A DNA stretch of 64,000 bases from Pseudoips prasinana (Eukaryota; Arthropoda; Insecta; Lepidoptera; Nolidae): NCBI GenBank assembly GCA_951640165.1, contig OX621256.1, forward strand, positions 7,068,001-7,132,000, given 5' to 3'. Under the pieces are notes generated by a model. It saw only the letters and a program-made list of their open reading frames with translations, ran no database searches and was not told the DNA's origin. Position numbers and translations under genes: made by a program. Below, piece by piece: positions 40,600 to 53,089 of the stretch (its first letter is position 1; each line of letters begins with the position of its first letter).

Positions 40600-40850
40600 A
40601 TTGTATTTGTTGCTGTGTGGTGATGGCGGTGAATATCAGAATTTCATCACCTCATCTCATCCCGTGGGGGGAGGAGGAGGAAGCGGGAATATCTACCAGA
40701 GAATGGGCAGCATCTTCCTTCTGTGTGCTATGACCTTCTTACCGCGATCTCTAACCCATCTGCCAAGTAAGCGTGGCGTCTATGACATATCCCCCCGGTG
40801 GGGGAGGCTCTTGTCCAGCAGTGGACTTTTGACAGCTAGCAGGTACATGA
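40600..40850 (+). repeat. Dispersed repeat with RTE-like end
   Basis: CATCTCATCCCGTGGGGGGA, GGAATATCTACCAGAGAATG, GTAAGCGTGGCGTCTATGAC, CTCTTGTCCAGCAGTGGACT. Related to 31600-31800. Confidence 0.5.
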
Positions 40851-40864
40851 GATGCCCCGTATAG

Positions 40865-41555
40865 TATTCGGCACGAGTCGTGAGCACAAACTTGATAGAT
40901 TTTTTTTTCTTACTTTCTTTTTATTTGGGGGTTTTTATCTAAACAGATATGCGAACCCCATCGTGCCTTTTACATTAAATAACATTGGAACTTAATATTA
41001 TACTTTAACTACATTGAACAACTAAATAATATGTAATCTATTAATATAATTTGTGATAAGGGTGAAATGGAGTCACAAATGAAGAACTGTTATTAAACAG
41101 CATAACTTTCTGGCACCTTCTGAAGTAAACTTGATAGATCTTTTTAGTGCAATGTGAAGTGCGCGGGATTTGGTTTGACAGTAGTCACCCGATATTGGAC
41201 GGTGATTGCAATATGCAATGTGAATGCTGTGAGGCTATTCCAGCGCACTTAACATTGCACCTAAAATACCCATCAAGTTCTTTTTCTTTTGAAGGCAGGG
41301 GGAATGCCTACGCATGCCCGCGGGTGAGTATGTCGAACTCGCACTCATGTTTTTGCTAACGACTCCTTCCGCTGATTATCTATAACTTTCTCTCTTCCCA
41401 TACGTATTGTAGACACAGGGAGTTCTTAACTCTGCTAAGCTCTGCTCTTACCGGACGAGGATATCAAGGTGATTGCCTACAACAAGTTAAGTTTATTAGA
41501 AACTCTCGTGTCACTTAGCACAAACCGGTGTATATAGTAACCTCCTCTTGGTTAA
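40865..41555. other. No gene recognised
   Basis: Contains a GC-richer segment at about 41150-41330 with a 70-codon plus-strand frame of no known domain; probably not coding. Confidence 0.3.
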
Positions 41556-41559
41556 AGTT

Positions 41560-41930
41560 CGGCCACGGCGGCCAATCTCAATGGAGACTAGCCATCTGTG
41601 TGGGAAATAGTATAGTGCACAAATGTGTGCGCAAACACAGGGGAAATTCTTATTTCATCATTCTCATGATCCGATGGGACACGACCTGAAAGAGATCAGG
41701 TACAGGACCGACGGCTTTCTGTGCTCACTTAGGAATGGGGCTACAATACCGCCAACTCCTAGACTTCGTTTTGATACTGAGATATTCTCCCTTCAAAATA
41801 AATCCCAAAATCACTTTTTGGCAGAAACCGGGATTTGAACCCAAGACTAAAAATTCAGAATCAACAATCAGTTTAGAAGATAATAATTTACCTATGGTTG
41901 AACACGCTACCCCTAGACCAACGAGGTATA
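41560..41930 (-). repeat. tRNA-derived SINE, family C, reversed
   Basis: Body CGGCCAATCTCAATGGAGAC, TGATCCGATGGGACACGACC. The reversed head has GGGATTTGAACCCAAGACTA and ACACGCTACCCCTAGACCAA. Full length apart from changes in the anticodon-arm region. Confidence 0.75.
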
Positions 41931-41934
41931 GAAT

Positions 41935-42025
41935 ATATTTGTATTACTACAAACATGGTCTGACTATTTACAAGCGCTTTTTTAAAGTCTACGTGAATAA
42001 AAACCTTTTTTATTTTATTAGTAGG
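41935..42025 (+). repeat. LINE 3' end, family T, terminal 90 bp
   Basis: ATTACTACAAACATGGTCTG, ACTATTTACAAGCGC, then AATAAAAACCTTTTTTATTT. It abuts the tRNA head of the SINE at its left. Confidence 0.6.
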
Positions 42026-42164
42026 TGGTCACCGGCCAATAGTCCGACCGCGAATGCGTTGTGACCACTATCGTCCTCCATTAACCACAGTTTAAATTCA
42101 CATAGATATATCATCTATGTGAATGTATATCGTCGATCCTCCATTAGGCTAGATTAACGTAGAA

Positions 42165-42775
42165 AAACCGGCCAAGTGCGAGTCGGACTCGCCCATGAAG
42201 GGTTCCGCAGCAGCAAGTATTTCATTTGATTAAATGAAAGGTAAATTGCGGTTTACGATTTATGTCGCATTAAAAAAAACTACTTACTAGATCTCGTTCA
42301 AACCAATTTTCGTTGTTAGTTTACATGATAATGAACATCATATATTTTTTTTAGTTTTATCATTCTCTTATTTTAGAAGTTGCAGGGGGGGGGGGGGGGA
42401 GACTAATTTTTTCACTTTGGAAGTGTCTCTCGCGCAAACTATTTAGTTTAGAAAAAATGATATTAGGAACCTCAATATAATTTTTGAAGACCTATCCATA
42501 GATACCCCACATGTATATGTACGAGGAATATTTTTTTTTGAGTTTCAGTTCTATGTATGGGGAACCCCCAAAATTATTGTTATTTCTCTATTTTTGTGTA
42601 AAAATCTTAATGCGGTTCACATAATACATCTACATACCAAGTTTCAACAGTACAGCTCTTATAGTTTCGGAAAAAAGTGGCTGTGACATACGGACGGACG
42701 GACAGACAGACAAACGGACATGACGAATCTATAAGGGTTCCGTTTTTTCTATTTGGCTACGGAACCCTAAAAACA
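42165..42775 (-). repeat. Family K interspersed repeat, longest reversed copy
   Basis: Starts AAACCGGCCAAGTGCGAGTC and ends TTGGCTACGGAACCCTAAAA. It includes a GGGGGGGGGGGGGGG run at about 42386-42400 and a CGGACGGACGGACAGACAGA tract. Head-to-tail agreement with 47360-47990 is good. Confidence 0.7.
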
Positions 42776-42779
42776 GTTG

Positions 42780-43580
42780 CACAAACTATCCCTTAAAGGC
42801 GGCCCGTTCAACCCTTAAAACAGTTCCTTAGTTTATCGACTTGAGCCACCGCACCGCTTGTCTCTATCGTCTAGTCAAGAAGTAAAAGTTCCGTAGGGTA
42901 AATGTTAACGCTATGTTAGAGATTCTAAATTACTAATAAACTCACCTAAGACTTAGACACACAAGGCAGTCGCGATTAGACAAGATTAACGGGCAGAAAA
43001 TACAAGTTTTCCTAAGTTAGTTCGTAGTTAACTTGGTCTTTCGGACCAACTTCGCATAGTTTCAGCAGTTTCGTGGATTTAATTCAACTACTATCATTTC
43101 ATCCCGTGGGTGTGACCAACGTGAAGAAGCCTTATACAATTACATAAATAGTCGACGTAATCTAAGGAGCACTATCCACACATGAAACTGAACTATTTTG
43201 CAATTCTCTCGTTTTATGAGGCTAAAGCCTCTTTATATCTCCCGCATTGCTCTGAAGGGGAGAGGAACTATTCATTTTCTAACTCCTTGTTTCTTCCTGA
43301 TTAAATTCGTTGCAGGATCGAAGACAGTTAAAGCGATTCCCTGGGACATGCCTGAGCCTCACCACTCAGTGTTATTTCATTGTGTGCCACTGTTGATCCT
43401 GGCTTACAGGAGTGGCAGTGGTGGGTAAGAGGAAGGGACTAGTCCCGAAACTGAACCAATTAAACAATACTAGTTTGTGAAATACACAAAAATCTTTTTG
43501 GCACCCTTTACAATCGTTCGATCGTTATTATTGTGGGGAATTAATATTTCTTATTGTGCATTTTGCGTGTTGATGTGTTA
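42780..43580. other. No gene recognised
   Basis: Region with a 76-codon plus-strand frame (43198-43428) that has no domain I know; composition is ambiguous. Confidence 0.25.
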
Positions 43581-43584
43581 ATTG

Positions 43585-43745
43585 AGGCATCTTTAAAATT
43601 TGCTTATTTTTGCATCCGACGTTGAAATACAAGACTTGTTTACAAATAATATTTATGGCTGAATAAGTTGGCTTTAAAAATCTTATTACTTAATACAAAA
43701 GTTGGAGTTAAAAAAATGATGTTAATCTTAAATTTAATAGAATAG
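43585..43745. repeat. Dispersed duplicate (partner 35515-35670)
   Basis: Same order of blocks as the partner: TTGAGGCATCTTTAAAAT, TGCATCCGACGTTGAAATAC, ACAAAAGTTGGAGTTAAAAA. Confidence 0.55.
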
Positions 43746-44184
43746 AGTATAAGTAACACGGTGGCTAGGTACATAGGCAAATTAAGCTATCTCCACATTT
43801 TTTTCTACACCTTATATGTACAGGTACAGTCGACACCATGTTAAACTAGTCCTACAAGAACTGCCAAACATTAAAGTCGAGAGTTAAATAGTACCATCTT
43901 ATTTACAAACAGAAACTTTGTCTTGTACACACGGCAGGACCAAACTCAGAACTCAAATGGGTCACAATTAAGAGACAAAACGTATGTCCATTGCGGTCCT
44001 TGCTGGCGAGGATTCTACCCTAGTTAACTTTTCCAGCTTTCTATTGCTATTTAAGTGAGGGCAGAGAAGAAACCCAGAATTCATCAAAGTGGTAAGTTTT
44101 ATTTATTAAATATATATTATCTTCTGTTAATTTAATATACTTCTATTTTATTCTATTGTGAGGTGATAATCGATACTTATAATA

Positions 44185-44450
44185 TTCTGGGACATTATAC
44201 ACACACGGACGTCTGATCCCAAACTAAGCGGAGCTTGTATTATGGAGCAGTTGTATATGTAGCATAGCAGATAACTGATATACCTACTAAATATACTACT
44301 TTTCTTTTGAAAATACTTATATAGATAATTACACCCAGACGCAGGACAAACAGACATGACATGCACAAAAATATTTGACCTGGATGGGAATCGAATCCAC
44401 AACCTGCGGCGTGATAGGCAAGCATCTACCAATCATGCCATGTTTTGCGG
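44185..44450 (-). repeat. tRNA-derived SINE, family B
   Basis: TTCTGGGACATTATACACAC, CCCAGACGCAGGACAAACAG, GATGGGAATCGAATCCACAA, GCATCTACCAATCATGCCA. Confidence 0.75.
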
Positions 44451-44454
44451 CTCA

Positions 44455-44630
44455 CGGAATAACAGGACTATCCCATATCGTGTACTAGCTACCACCTAAC
44501 TGCAGTTTTCGCCAATAAGCATGCAATGCGCGGTGACTACGACAAACAACGTTACAGAAACCTTTGCGAGAGGCTTAAATCCAGCAATGTACGGCATAAG
44601 GCTGATGGTGAAGTAATCGGAAATGCTATG
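44455..44630 (+). pseudogene. RTE-like LINE tail fragment
   Basis: CGTGTACTAGCTACCACCTA, ACAAACAACGTTACAGAAAC, TTAAATCCAGCAATGTACGG and GCTGATGGTGAAG parallel 17990-18140. Confidence 0.55.
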
Positions 44631-44664
44631 CTGTGTTTAGTCTAAATATTGTTTTATACTACAC

Positions 44665-44830
44665 TAGCTGTGCCCCGCGGTGTTACCCGCGTTAAATTTT
44701 CTTTGCTATAAACCTCACGGAGCCCGAGACCTTTCCAACGAATGCAAAACCGTGGCAATCGGTTCGTGCGTTCTGGAGTTATAGCGTCAGGAAGAAAAAC
44801 CCGACTTATTTTTATATAGTAGATATAATA
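44665..44830 (+). repeat. CCGCGG-head repeat, 'TTTCCAACGAATGC' subfamily
   Basis: Nearly identical to 23530-23705 over CACGGAGCCCGAGACCTTTC and GTTATAGCGTCAGGAAG, minus the 'TTATAAA' spacer after the head. Confidence 0.75.
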
Positions 44831-45369
44831 GATTTCCTACAGGAATCGCTTTGAAACCACAATGTTCACAATGTGCAAGTTCACGCGCACGAAGTTGCGG
44901 GTAACAGGTAGTCTACAAATAAAATTCAACGTACAGTTTATTGGTTCCTTAAGAATCTTGCCTTCGTTAAATGACTAGGTAATTGGAAAATGGAGTTGTT
45001 ATTAAATCCTTTGGAAGGCTTTAATAAAAAGCCAATACTGAAGTGAATGGAGGCAATCTGCAAGCAAATTACAAATAAAGTGAGTTTTTATCCTTTCCTG
45101 TGTAATATATCGGGATGAAGGTAACTTGATGCAAACCTCTCTGCCAGAAATAGAAACAATTACACAGTTGTATATTCCGGCTCCCTCATACCTCAGGACT
45201 TGCAGTGATCCCCCATAATTAAAAAAGCACTCACACTTAATTAAAATCCTTTAAACTGTCTTTGTGACAAGATCCCTGGTTTAGTACGGGGGTTAAAACA
45301 CTAGAAATTAGCATAATAGTAATCCGAATAAATTGCGCTTTATCCTGTCGGATGAAAATAGTCTGACAT

Positions 45370-45685
45370 GTTTGTAGTCCAAATTCTTTACTGTTTATTT
45401 TAATATTCAGACAATATGTAGTAAAATATAGCTAAAACTATAATTTTTGATAATTAAACTTAAACATAATCTCTTTGACAATAACTTAATACAAGCTAGC
45501 TAAATATGATTGCTATTATAAAATAAATTTTATAAATGTTTTCATACAATCTGTGTACCTAAATATCTATGTAACTAGAAATAATAATGTATACAACTAT
45601 ATTACTACAAACATGCCCTGACTATTTACAAGCGCTTTTTGAAAGTCTACATGAATAAAAACCTTTTTTATTTTATTATATTTTA
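45370..45685 (+). repeat. LINE 3' end, family T
   Basis: AACTTAATACAAGCTAGCTA, CTAGAAATAATAATGTATAC, CTGACTATTTACAAGCGC, ACATGAATAAAAACCTTTTT. Nearly complete tail. Confidence 0.65.
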
Positions 45686-45689
45686 ATAT

Positions 45690-46300
45690 CGGTCAAATAT
45701 TCGTTATAGAAAAAAGGTTGTTCTTAATCTGTGTGTTGGCCTGCTTGTAGAAACCTAGTTCATGAATGACTACCCCTATTTAAGGCTATGTTTGATCCGA
45801 AAGCCTTTATGGCTTTTTTATACTATTAATAGAGAACTCTTGACTTGAAATTGGGAGGATTCAGGGTTCTATTATAATATGCAATTTCAATTTAAAAGAA
45901 AATTGTTTGAGCTTTTGCAAGAAACTATATTTTTAAATAGTCATATTTCCAGTACCATATCATAGTAGGTATATGGACAAAAGGTAGAAAATTAAACACC
46001 AATAGAGTTGAATGTCTTCACACTCTTAAAAGGTTTCCCGGAAATTGCCTGAAACTCAGTACAAGCTTTTTCTATTGTGCGTCCCCTTTCCGAGCGCCAA
46101 TCTAACCTAAATCTTTACGCCAATCTTCTCTTCATCAATAGAAACCGTGGTTGACCAATTCAACCTTTTTCAATGCACGGCCTGTTTATTATATGCGTGA
46201 CCTGCTTGGATATGAAAGTTCCTGATAGAGTTATAAAGATAGGAGACTAGAAGATTGGTGCGATGTAATGGAGTTTCTATTCAAATTCACTTTTATTTAT
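45690..46300. other. No gene recognised
   Basis: AT-rich, no supported ORF or repeat. Confidence 0.3.
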
Positions 46301-46309
46301 TTATAGGGT

Positions 46310-46480
46310 ACTAGCTGTGCTTCGCGGTTTTAACCGCGTTAATCTAAATAAATTTATAGCCTATGTGTTATTCGGATATATAAGTTAAATTAAAGTTGAA
46401 TCAAAAGTTTTTGCTTGAAAGAGTAACAAACATCTATATACTCACAAACTTTCGCATTTATAATTTATAATATCAATAGG
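46310..46480 (+). repeat. CCGCGG-head repeat, diverged
   Basis: ACTAGCTGTGCTTCGCGGTT, TTAACCGCGTTAATC, ending ACTCACAAACTTTCGCATTT. Confidence 0.6.
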
Positions 46481-46554
46481 ATCAAAACAACATACATATA
46501 TAGCATAATACGCGCATTGGTAGCTTCTAGCAAATATGTTTCTTATTTTCCATA

Positions 46555-47010
46555 AGTAATAATAATAAAGATATCCTGGGACATTATTTACACACCGCCA
46601 TCTGATCCCAAACTAAGCAGAGCTTGTACTATGGAAACCAGATAACTGATATACTCCATAAACAATTTTTTTTATTTTTGAAGTTATACTTCTTTTGGCG
46701 CGATGGAGAAAAATGATGAGAGTGAATTTTTACGATGCGCGCGCACACCGACACCAAAAAATTTAACAGCATGAAGTTAGTTCTAGGTGGTATGAAAATT
46801 GATAACTATGTTCAAGTTGTATATTAAGAAGTATAACTTCTAACGCGTGTACATAAGTACACACAAGTTTTTTTTTTGTAGATAGGTATCTATATAGATC
46901 ATTACACTCAGACTCAGGACAAACAGACATGTTCGTGCACACAAATATTTGGCTTGGGTGGGAATCGAACCCACGCCCTCCGGCCTGTTGGCCGCCAACA
47001 GGCCCGTCGT
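46555..47010 (-). repeat. tRNA-derived SINE, family B, split by MITE H
   Basis: GCCATCTGATCCCAAACTAA and CAGATAACTGATATACT lie left of the insertion; TCAGACTCAGGACAAACAGA and GGTGGGAATCGAACCCACGC lie right of it. The head then runs into a small inverted repeat, GGCCTGTTGGCCGCCAACAGG (46982-47002). Confidence 0.75.
46655..46870. mobile_element. MITE family H, copy 1
   Basis: The ends GAAGTTATACTTCTTTTGGC (46680) and AAGAAGTATAACTTCTAACG (to 46845) form short inverted ends. The core is GATGAGAGTGAATTTTTACG, ATGCGCGCGCACACCGACAC. Inserted in a SINE. Confidence 0.75.
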
Positions 47011-47359
47011 TTCGTATTTGGCGCCATTATTGTATAAGTAAATATTATATAGGTGCCGTAATTATTTCAATAATTAATTATGCGTACATGCCGTTCATTA
47101 GCGCTGAACAACCAATATATGTATATTAAGTATTATTGTAATCTTAAATCTAGACAGCTACATACTTTGAAGAGCCGTTGAAAGGCAATCTTCTTAAAGT
47201 ACTCGCCAAATGAAATTTTCGGCAGGTAATATCCTGCCTGTTATTTTACGTGCATAAAGTAAGGAGATACCAGTAGCGTAGTATGCAACGCGGGACGTCT
47301 CGTCTTTCCTTGTAGTAGAAATTTCAAATCCAAGAAATCACTTGTTAGTACGGTACTTT

Positions 47360-47990
47360 TTAGGGTTACGTAAAAAATACGGAACAGACAGACATGACGA
47401 ATCTATATTCGTCATGTCTGTCTGTCTGTCTGTCCGTCCGTCCGTATGTCACAGCCACTTTTTCCGAAACTATAAGGACTATATTGTTGAAATTTGGTAT
47501 GTAGATTTATTCTGTGAACCGCAGTAATATTTTTATACAAACATAGAAAAAAAAACAATAAATTTTGGGGGTTCCCCATAGTTAGAACTGAAACTCAAAT
47601 TTTTTTTTCACATACCCATACATGTGGCGGATCTATGGATAGGTCTTCAAAGATGATCTTGAGGTTCCTAATTTCATTTATTTCTAAACTGAATAGTTTG
47701 CGCGAGAGACCCTTCCAAAGTGGTAAAATGTGTCCCCCTGTAACTTCTAAAATAAGAGAGTGATAAACTGCAACCTACCACCGAAAATTGGTTTGAACGA
47801 GACTAGATCTCGTTAATACTTTTTTTTTAATACGTCATATATCATAAACCAAAACATTTATGTACTGCACCTATGTGTACAAATGAATAAATGAATATGA
47901 ATTCATTCAATCAACTACTACAAGAACTTTTATATTGTTACTTGCTGCTACGGAACCCTTCATTGAGTCCGACTCGCACTTGGCCGCTTT
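47360..47990 (+). repeat. Family K interspersed repeat with duplicated palindromic start
   Basis: ACAGACAGACATGACGAATC then TATATTCGTCATGTCTGTCT makes a 20-bp-arm palindrome at 47385-47430, followed by the body shared with 29475-29875, and end GAGTCCGACTCGCACTTGGC. Confidence 0.7.
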
Positions 47991-49020
47991 TTAAAACATG
48001 ACGTTTGCCGTTGTTATTATAATAGTTATATTATTAGTCTTGCTAAAAAAGAAATTATTTCTAGTTTAAATTGTATCCAAGCTACCTGACTTCACTAAAA
48101 TCACAATCATTAAATTAATACAATCTTTAAACAAAATGGTGAGCATGTTTAAGGACAATTTTGAGTATTGAAGGGCTATTCAAGTGTCAGTAGAACTTTT
48201 TCGCGGTCTACTTAGAGTTTGTTGGTATTTCACACGTATAATCTTAGGCTTTTGACTATTATTACTGATAGTAGTAGACATAATATTGTAATACAGATTA
48301 TTCATCAAATACTATCTATTTATATACAACACAAGAAACAGGTACCAATATTGAGACCAACTAAAACAGAAACAACGGAAACCAGAAAGGTGAACATACA
48401 GCACCGTGAAGTAATTCAAATTAGTAAATACTAATGGGGTCAGATTCCCACATCACAAAACATCTACGAGTGCGGCGTTTCACTCCAAAGTAGGGCACAT
48501 TTATCTGCTTAGTCCTCCTGTCCAGTCTCCTGTTCCCTTCAGGAGTTGTATGACGCTTCAGCAAAAGCGGTGAGCGTTGCCCAACTTCGGGCGGATAAAA
48601 TTTAATTCTTAGTATCGACACTTTCTTATAGAAGAAGAATTTATTTATTACATACACTGTCCATAAGATAAATAACGGAAGCAATAAGCGTAAGTCTAAG
48701 CCTCGCACAGGCACGATACCATACTAATTTAAATTAAAGGAAACCAGAATAAAATAAGTCCAGAAATATCATTACTTGAAGCTTGAGCTCGAAAAATGAT
48801 TTTTCTCCTTCATCGTCACCAACAAATTAATAATCTTAAATCAGATAACTGCTCCATCTTCCGCCAAAACATTGCTAGAGCCATAAATAAATTTTTTAGA
48901 GTTTGAAGTTGCCTTTTGCGACATGTATGAATCATAAAATGTAAACATATGTATACATAGTTTGTTTGAATAAACACTTTATAAAAAGTTTTTAACAACT
49001 TTGATCGCAGATAGTTTTAA
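47990..49020. other. No gene firmly recognised; one doubtful ORF
   Basis: A minus-strand frame at 48421-48714 (97 codons, end reading RRTRRCFVMWESDPISIY) has a basic, Pro-containing stretch but no known domain and no clear splice sites. Otherwise AT-rich. Confidence 0.25.
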
Positions 49021-49024
49021 TAAA

Positions 49025-49250
49025 TAAATATCTTGGGAGTAATAACACTCTGCTATCTAACCCCAACCTAGGCAGAGCATGGTGTCAACCAGACACTTGA
49101 TAAATATACTACATACATATATATTATACATAAATTACACCCAGATACAGAACAAATAATCGTGCTCATCACACAATGTTTCACCGTGGGAATTGAACTC
49201 ACGACTTCTGCTTTAGCAGTCGGGGGCTCTAAATACTAGACCAACAGGCA
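49025..49250 (-). repeat. tRNA-derived SINE, family A/B, diverged
   Basis: ATCTTGGGAGTAATAACACT, CCCAACCTAGGCAGAGCATG, ATCGTGCTCATCACACAATG, GGGAATTGAACTCACGACTT, CTAAATACTAGACCAACAGG. Confidence 0.65.
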
Positions 49251-49254
49251 AATC

Positions 49255-49845
49255 AATGTTAGATGTTTGAGAAATTTGGTTTTTGAAGAACGTTTTGTGC
49301 AATTGTCGCTCTATGGTGGTATTTCATTGAAGCGGTAACCACTTTGTATTGGCTTTACTTGTGAAAAATATTACGCGCCGCCACTGATTGATACTTATCG
49401 TTTTTATCGTAGATCATAAATTAATATTGGGCATCAAATGATAAACTTTGAATATTTTATCATAATCGAAACGGCATCTTGGCCAATATTATTAAATTAA
49501 AATACATGTTTTATCCACCTATTTTGACTAACGTAGAACTTAACAATTTAATTTATTAGTATCTAGCTACCGGGGATTATTATTTTTCCTTGGTTAAACG
49601 TCCTTTTTTTGAACCCCTGACACGGTGTGTGCAAAGTTCCATGATAATCAGTTGGCTCGTTCAGTGTTGCGGCCAATGACTTTTTCGTCCCATGGGCCGA
49701 AACACAGAATTTAAATAATATATTATTTTTCATTCTGCGTTTTATCCTATTGATTTTATTTTAATAAATTCTAAGTTTTTATTGCCGTCAGCTCAATGTT
49801 TACCACAATTAAGTGGTTGAATGCAATGACATAAAAAGTAGTTTA
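49255..49845. other. No gene recognised
   Basis: AT-rich, no supported ORF or repeat. Confidence 0.3.
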
Positions 49846-49849
49846 TTTG

Positions 49850-50030
49850 GTACTAGCTGTGCTCCGCGGTTTTACCCGCGTTAAACTTTATAAACTATAG
49901 CTTATGTGCTAATCCAGTGTGTCAGTTAACTCCATACCAAATTTTATTCAAATCGCTCTAGCCGTTTAAACGTGAAGTAATAACAAACATACACACTCAC
50001 AAACTTTCGCCTTTATAATATAAGTGTGAT
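49850..50030 (+). repeat. CCGCGG-head repeat, short-tail subfamily, complete
   Basis: TACTAGCTGTGCTCCGCGGT, AATCCAGTGTGTCAGTTAAC, ATACACACTCACAAACTTTC, TTATAATATAAGTGTGATTA. The best copy of this subfamily. Confidence 0.7.
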
Positions 50031-50254
50031 TACATAAAATCTACCTGTACCAAGAATTGATTATGTAAAGGGTTGTATTTTATTTATTTTAATCCAATTT
50101 GTTTTCACTGAAAATCTACTTATTACTGACAAATGATTACTAAATAAAGATGTGTTGTTACGACACTGCATCTTTATTTAAGAACCAAAAAAGACGAAAA
50201 AACTGAATAAAAGAGGTTGAGGTTTTCTTCTATTACTTACTTTAAGAGTGTAAA

Positions 50255-50520
50255 GAAAGAAAGAAAGAAAAACATTTATTCAGAATAATGCACAGACAAC
50301 AAAAATATAAAATAATATAATGACAAATAAAAATAAAAAACAGACACTAGTTGTCCGTGCAAGCCTGAAATGGCACCATCTCAGCATTAGCTAGAACATT
50401 TTATTGTTCTAGCGCTGGTACCTAATTCTGATGGTGCCAAGTGACTGTCACGGAACATTAACTTAAATACTTAACATTCAAGTATGTCAGTAGATTGAAT
50501 CTTACCAAGACAGTCAGCGT
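50255..50520 (-). repeat. LINE-like 3' end with (CTTT)n terminus
   Basis: AAAGAAAGAAAGAAAGAAAA at 50254-50273 is followed by ACATTTATT, the reverse of an AATAAATGT polyadenylation-type end with a microsatellite. Inside, GAACATTTTATTGTTCTAGC forms a small hairpin. Confidence 0.5.
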
Positions 50521-50814
50521 GGATATCGATAATATCACTGATCTCATTTGCTAGTCTAGAGAGCCTGACAATTGGGGAGTTTGATCCAGAAATTGAATCC
50601 GAAGAGGCGGATGAAAGGGAGCAATGCGGTTGCAAGGGTGGAGTGCAGATATTAATTCTGTGTAATTATTGCGACAGTTAAACGTATTGTATAATAACTT
50701 TAAGCAAGATCTAGCTATTAAGGAGCTTAAAGCGCTTTGAAGTCTATGTGAACATTTCAAACATGAACTATTGTTTTATTGTTCTCTATGTGAACTACCT
50801 ATACGATTAAATCA

Positions 50815-51400
50815 ATGACTTGTGAACAGGGTATGCTTTTCCGAGCGGGATCGGGAGCGAGCCGATCCCGCTCGCAGACGGAGGAGGCGTCGGGGCAGCA
50901 GCCGATAACCCAACTCCCCTCGGAGCTGCGGTGGCAGTACGATAAGTGTCCTCTACTGCCACCACGTCAAAGCAGCTCCGGGAAGACAGCGATCTGTTTG
51001 TGGCGCAGTAATCACGCCGTCAAACTGTTGCGCAGTCTGGTGGTTCATAAACAAATTTCATAAAAAAAAAAAATATTCCACTAAAAACTCTATTAATTTA
51101 TTAATTTTTTGTCGCTGTGCCGGACTGGCAGGAGTCGGCAACAGGGGATGGCAATCCAGAGCCCTCCCTGGGTACGTGTCCCGACCATCTGGGACATGGC
51201 GCAAAAGGGGAGCACCGGAGCAGCATACCCGCGTTCCCGGGGCTCCCCCCATCAGGTGTCAAGAGAAGTCCACGGCAGGTTAGGTTTAGTCGATGGGAGT
51301 CTGACATACCCACCCGCAGACACTTTGCGGGTTGCACGCGTAGGCATTCCTCCTGCCTTACCAAAAAAAATGTAAGCTTTACCAGTATGATTTTTTAAGT
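50815..51400 (+). repeat. Family F dispersed repeat with 105-bp insertion
   Basis: GTGTCCTCTACTGCCACCAC, CCGGGAAGACAGCGATCTGT (51000), then an AT-rich insertion at about 51007-51111, then CGCTGTGCCGGACTGGCAGG, CCCGACCATCTGGGACATGG, CACCCGCAGACACTTTGCGG and a poly(A) at 51361-51370. The copy at 60835-61145 lacks the insertion. The poly(A) end suggests a retroposon. A small inverted repeat GGGATCGG...CCGATCCC lies at 50840-50868. Confidence 0.65.
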
Positions 51401-51829
51401 AATTGACCGTAATACCAAAGTAGTTATACGATTAGATCAATGAACTGTGAACAGGGTAAGCTTTTCCATCACTGTTTAAGTTATTGAGCGCAATAATAAA
51501 CAATGCATTCCAACAAAAGAACCCTTTATTCTTTCACGGAAAATATACAAAACCCTTGCTAATCGGAGTGGAAAGTTGAAGAAAAATGTGTGGTATAAAT
51601 CATTCAAACCATGGCTTAGTTCCTATGATACGACAAATAGGTAAATAGTTTGGTAGAAATTGTGTTTTTTTTTGTTTAAAATAATGACCAGTCGTGCACT
51701 AGAGAAATGAAATTCAGTATCGCGGGAGACTTTACAAACGTTTAATTCACGGACATAACAGATAATTGACGGGCACAATTCACATTCAGACTCAGAACCT
51801 GTTTATTGGTCCTACCAATAGTTGTTTTG

Positions 51830-51895
51830 TGCGGGGATTGAACACGAGACACGAAGTGGCGAGGCGGCTACTTACCGCTACACCACACGTGCAGT
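51830..51895 (-). repeat. tRNA-derived SINE head, family D
   Basis: GCGGGGATTGAACACGAGAC and CTACTTACCGCTACACCACA are the reverse of a tRNA-like head with A and B boxes, comparable to 13335-13400. Confidence 0.55.
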
Positions 51896-52024
51896 CAAAA
51901 TTATAAAGATAAAGAATAGTTGTTCAATTTTTTTTTAACAAAAATCGATATAGAATAATTTTTGAACATCCGTGTATTAAATTCCAATCTTACCGGTCCG
52001 TAAATGATAGTCGAATTATAGCTC

Positions 52025-52730
52025 CTTGGCAGGCGGTCAGTCCATAGATGGGTGACCGTTAAAGTGGTTTGATTTGTGAGCGTCTACGTGCTTCGGAGGG
52101 CACTTTAAGAGTCGGTTCCGTTTGTTATAAATAAAAAAAGTAAAATAAAAAAGGTTTTTATGCACGTAGACTAAAAAAGCGCTTGTAAATAGTCAGAACA
52201 TATTCGTAGTAATATATAATTAATTTATAATTATTTCTAGGTACATATAGATATTTAGGTACACGGATTGTAGGAAATAATTTACAATAAGATTTATTTT
52301 ATAACAGTAACTATATTTAACTAACTTAAATTAAGTTATTGTCAAGGATCATGTGTAGGTTTAGTTTTCAAAATTTTAAATTTTAGCTATATTTTTACTA
52401 CATATTGTCGAATGGTTCTGTCTATATTAAGGTACGAATTAAATGTTATTATTATGGCGGACCTTGCGTTTATAACGACGGTCGCGCTTTAATGCTACCA
52501 CCGGATCCAATGCGCCCCAACTGAGAAGATCCAGCGAAACAAACTCAGCGGGTGTCTCTACTACCGGTTTCAACACGGCCCAGTTGAGACGCTCCGGCGA
52601 AACATACTCAATGGGGCATATACACGAGATTTTGACGTTGTCATTTGATAATCGTCGATAAGCCATGTTAGAGGTCTACTGAGCGGCTTGAACAAATCTA
52701 ACACCAGGGTAACCAATGCCCATACAATAA
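52025..52730 (+). repeat. SINE family S split by LINE family T
   Basis: CCATAGATGGGTGACCGTTA and TGCTTCGGAGGGCACTTTAA (left part) continue at AAGCCATGTTAGAGGTCTAC (52660) after a reversed family T element (52130-52620, poly(A) side at 52130). In the unsplit copy at 56640-56830 the two parts are adjacent. Confidence 0.65.
52130..52620 (-). repeat. LINE 3' end, family T, inside SINE S
   Basis: The A-rich end at 52130-52160 (AATAAAAAAAGTAAAATAAA), CGCTTGTAAATAGTCAGAAC and GGTAGCATTAAAGCGCGACC (minus strand) match 34290-34710. Confidence 0.65.
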
Positions 52731-52734
52731 ACAA

Positions 52735-53085
52735 AGAAGGCGAAGAAAGAAAGATGCCAATATTTTATGGACTTTCAAATTAAATATACAACTCCAAATA
52801 CTTTTACTTCCCTCTTAAATACCAATAACACTTGTATCTGTTCAATGAACGTTCGAATTCCATTTGCGTAAAGGATCCATATTAAATATTATGCAAGCTT
52901 CGCTGGTTCTGTAAGATCAAATCAAATATCTTACAATGAATAAGGATGAAAAGAAAAATTTTATATGCCTCATCGAAATATGGATCGAAGCTGTTACCCT
53001 AATATCTTTGCTTTATAAGCATGCAACAAAATTAAGTGCCTTTTTAACCGACTTTAAAAGAAGGGGATATCAGTTCAGCAGTATG
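52735..53085. other. No gene recognised
   Basis: AT-rich, no supported ORF or repeat. Confidence 0.3.
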
Positions 53086-53089
53086 TTTT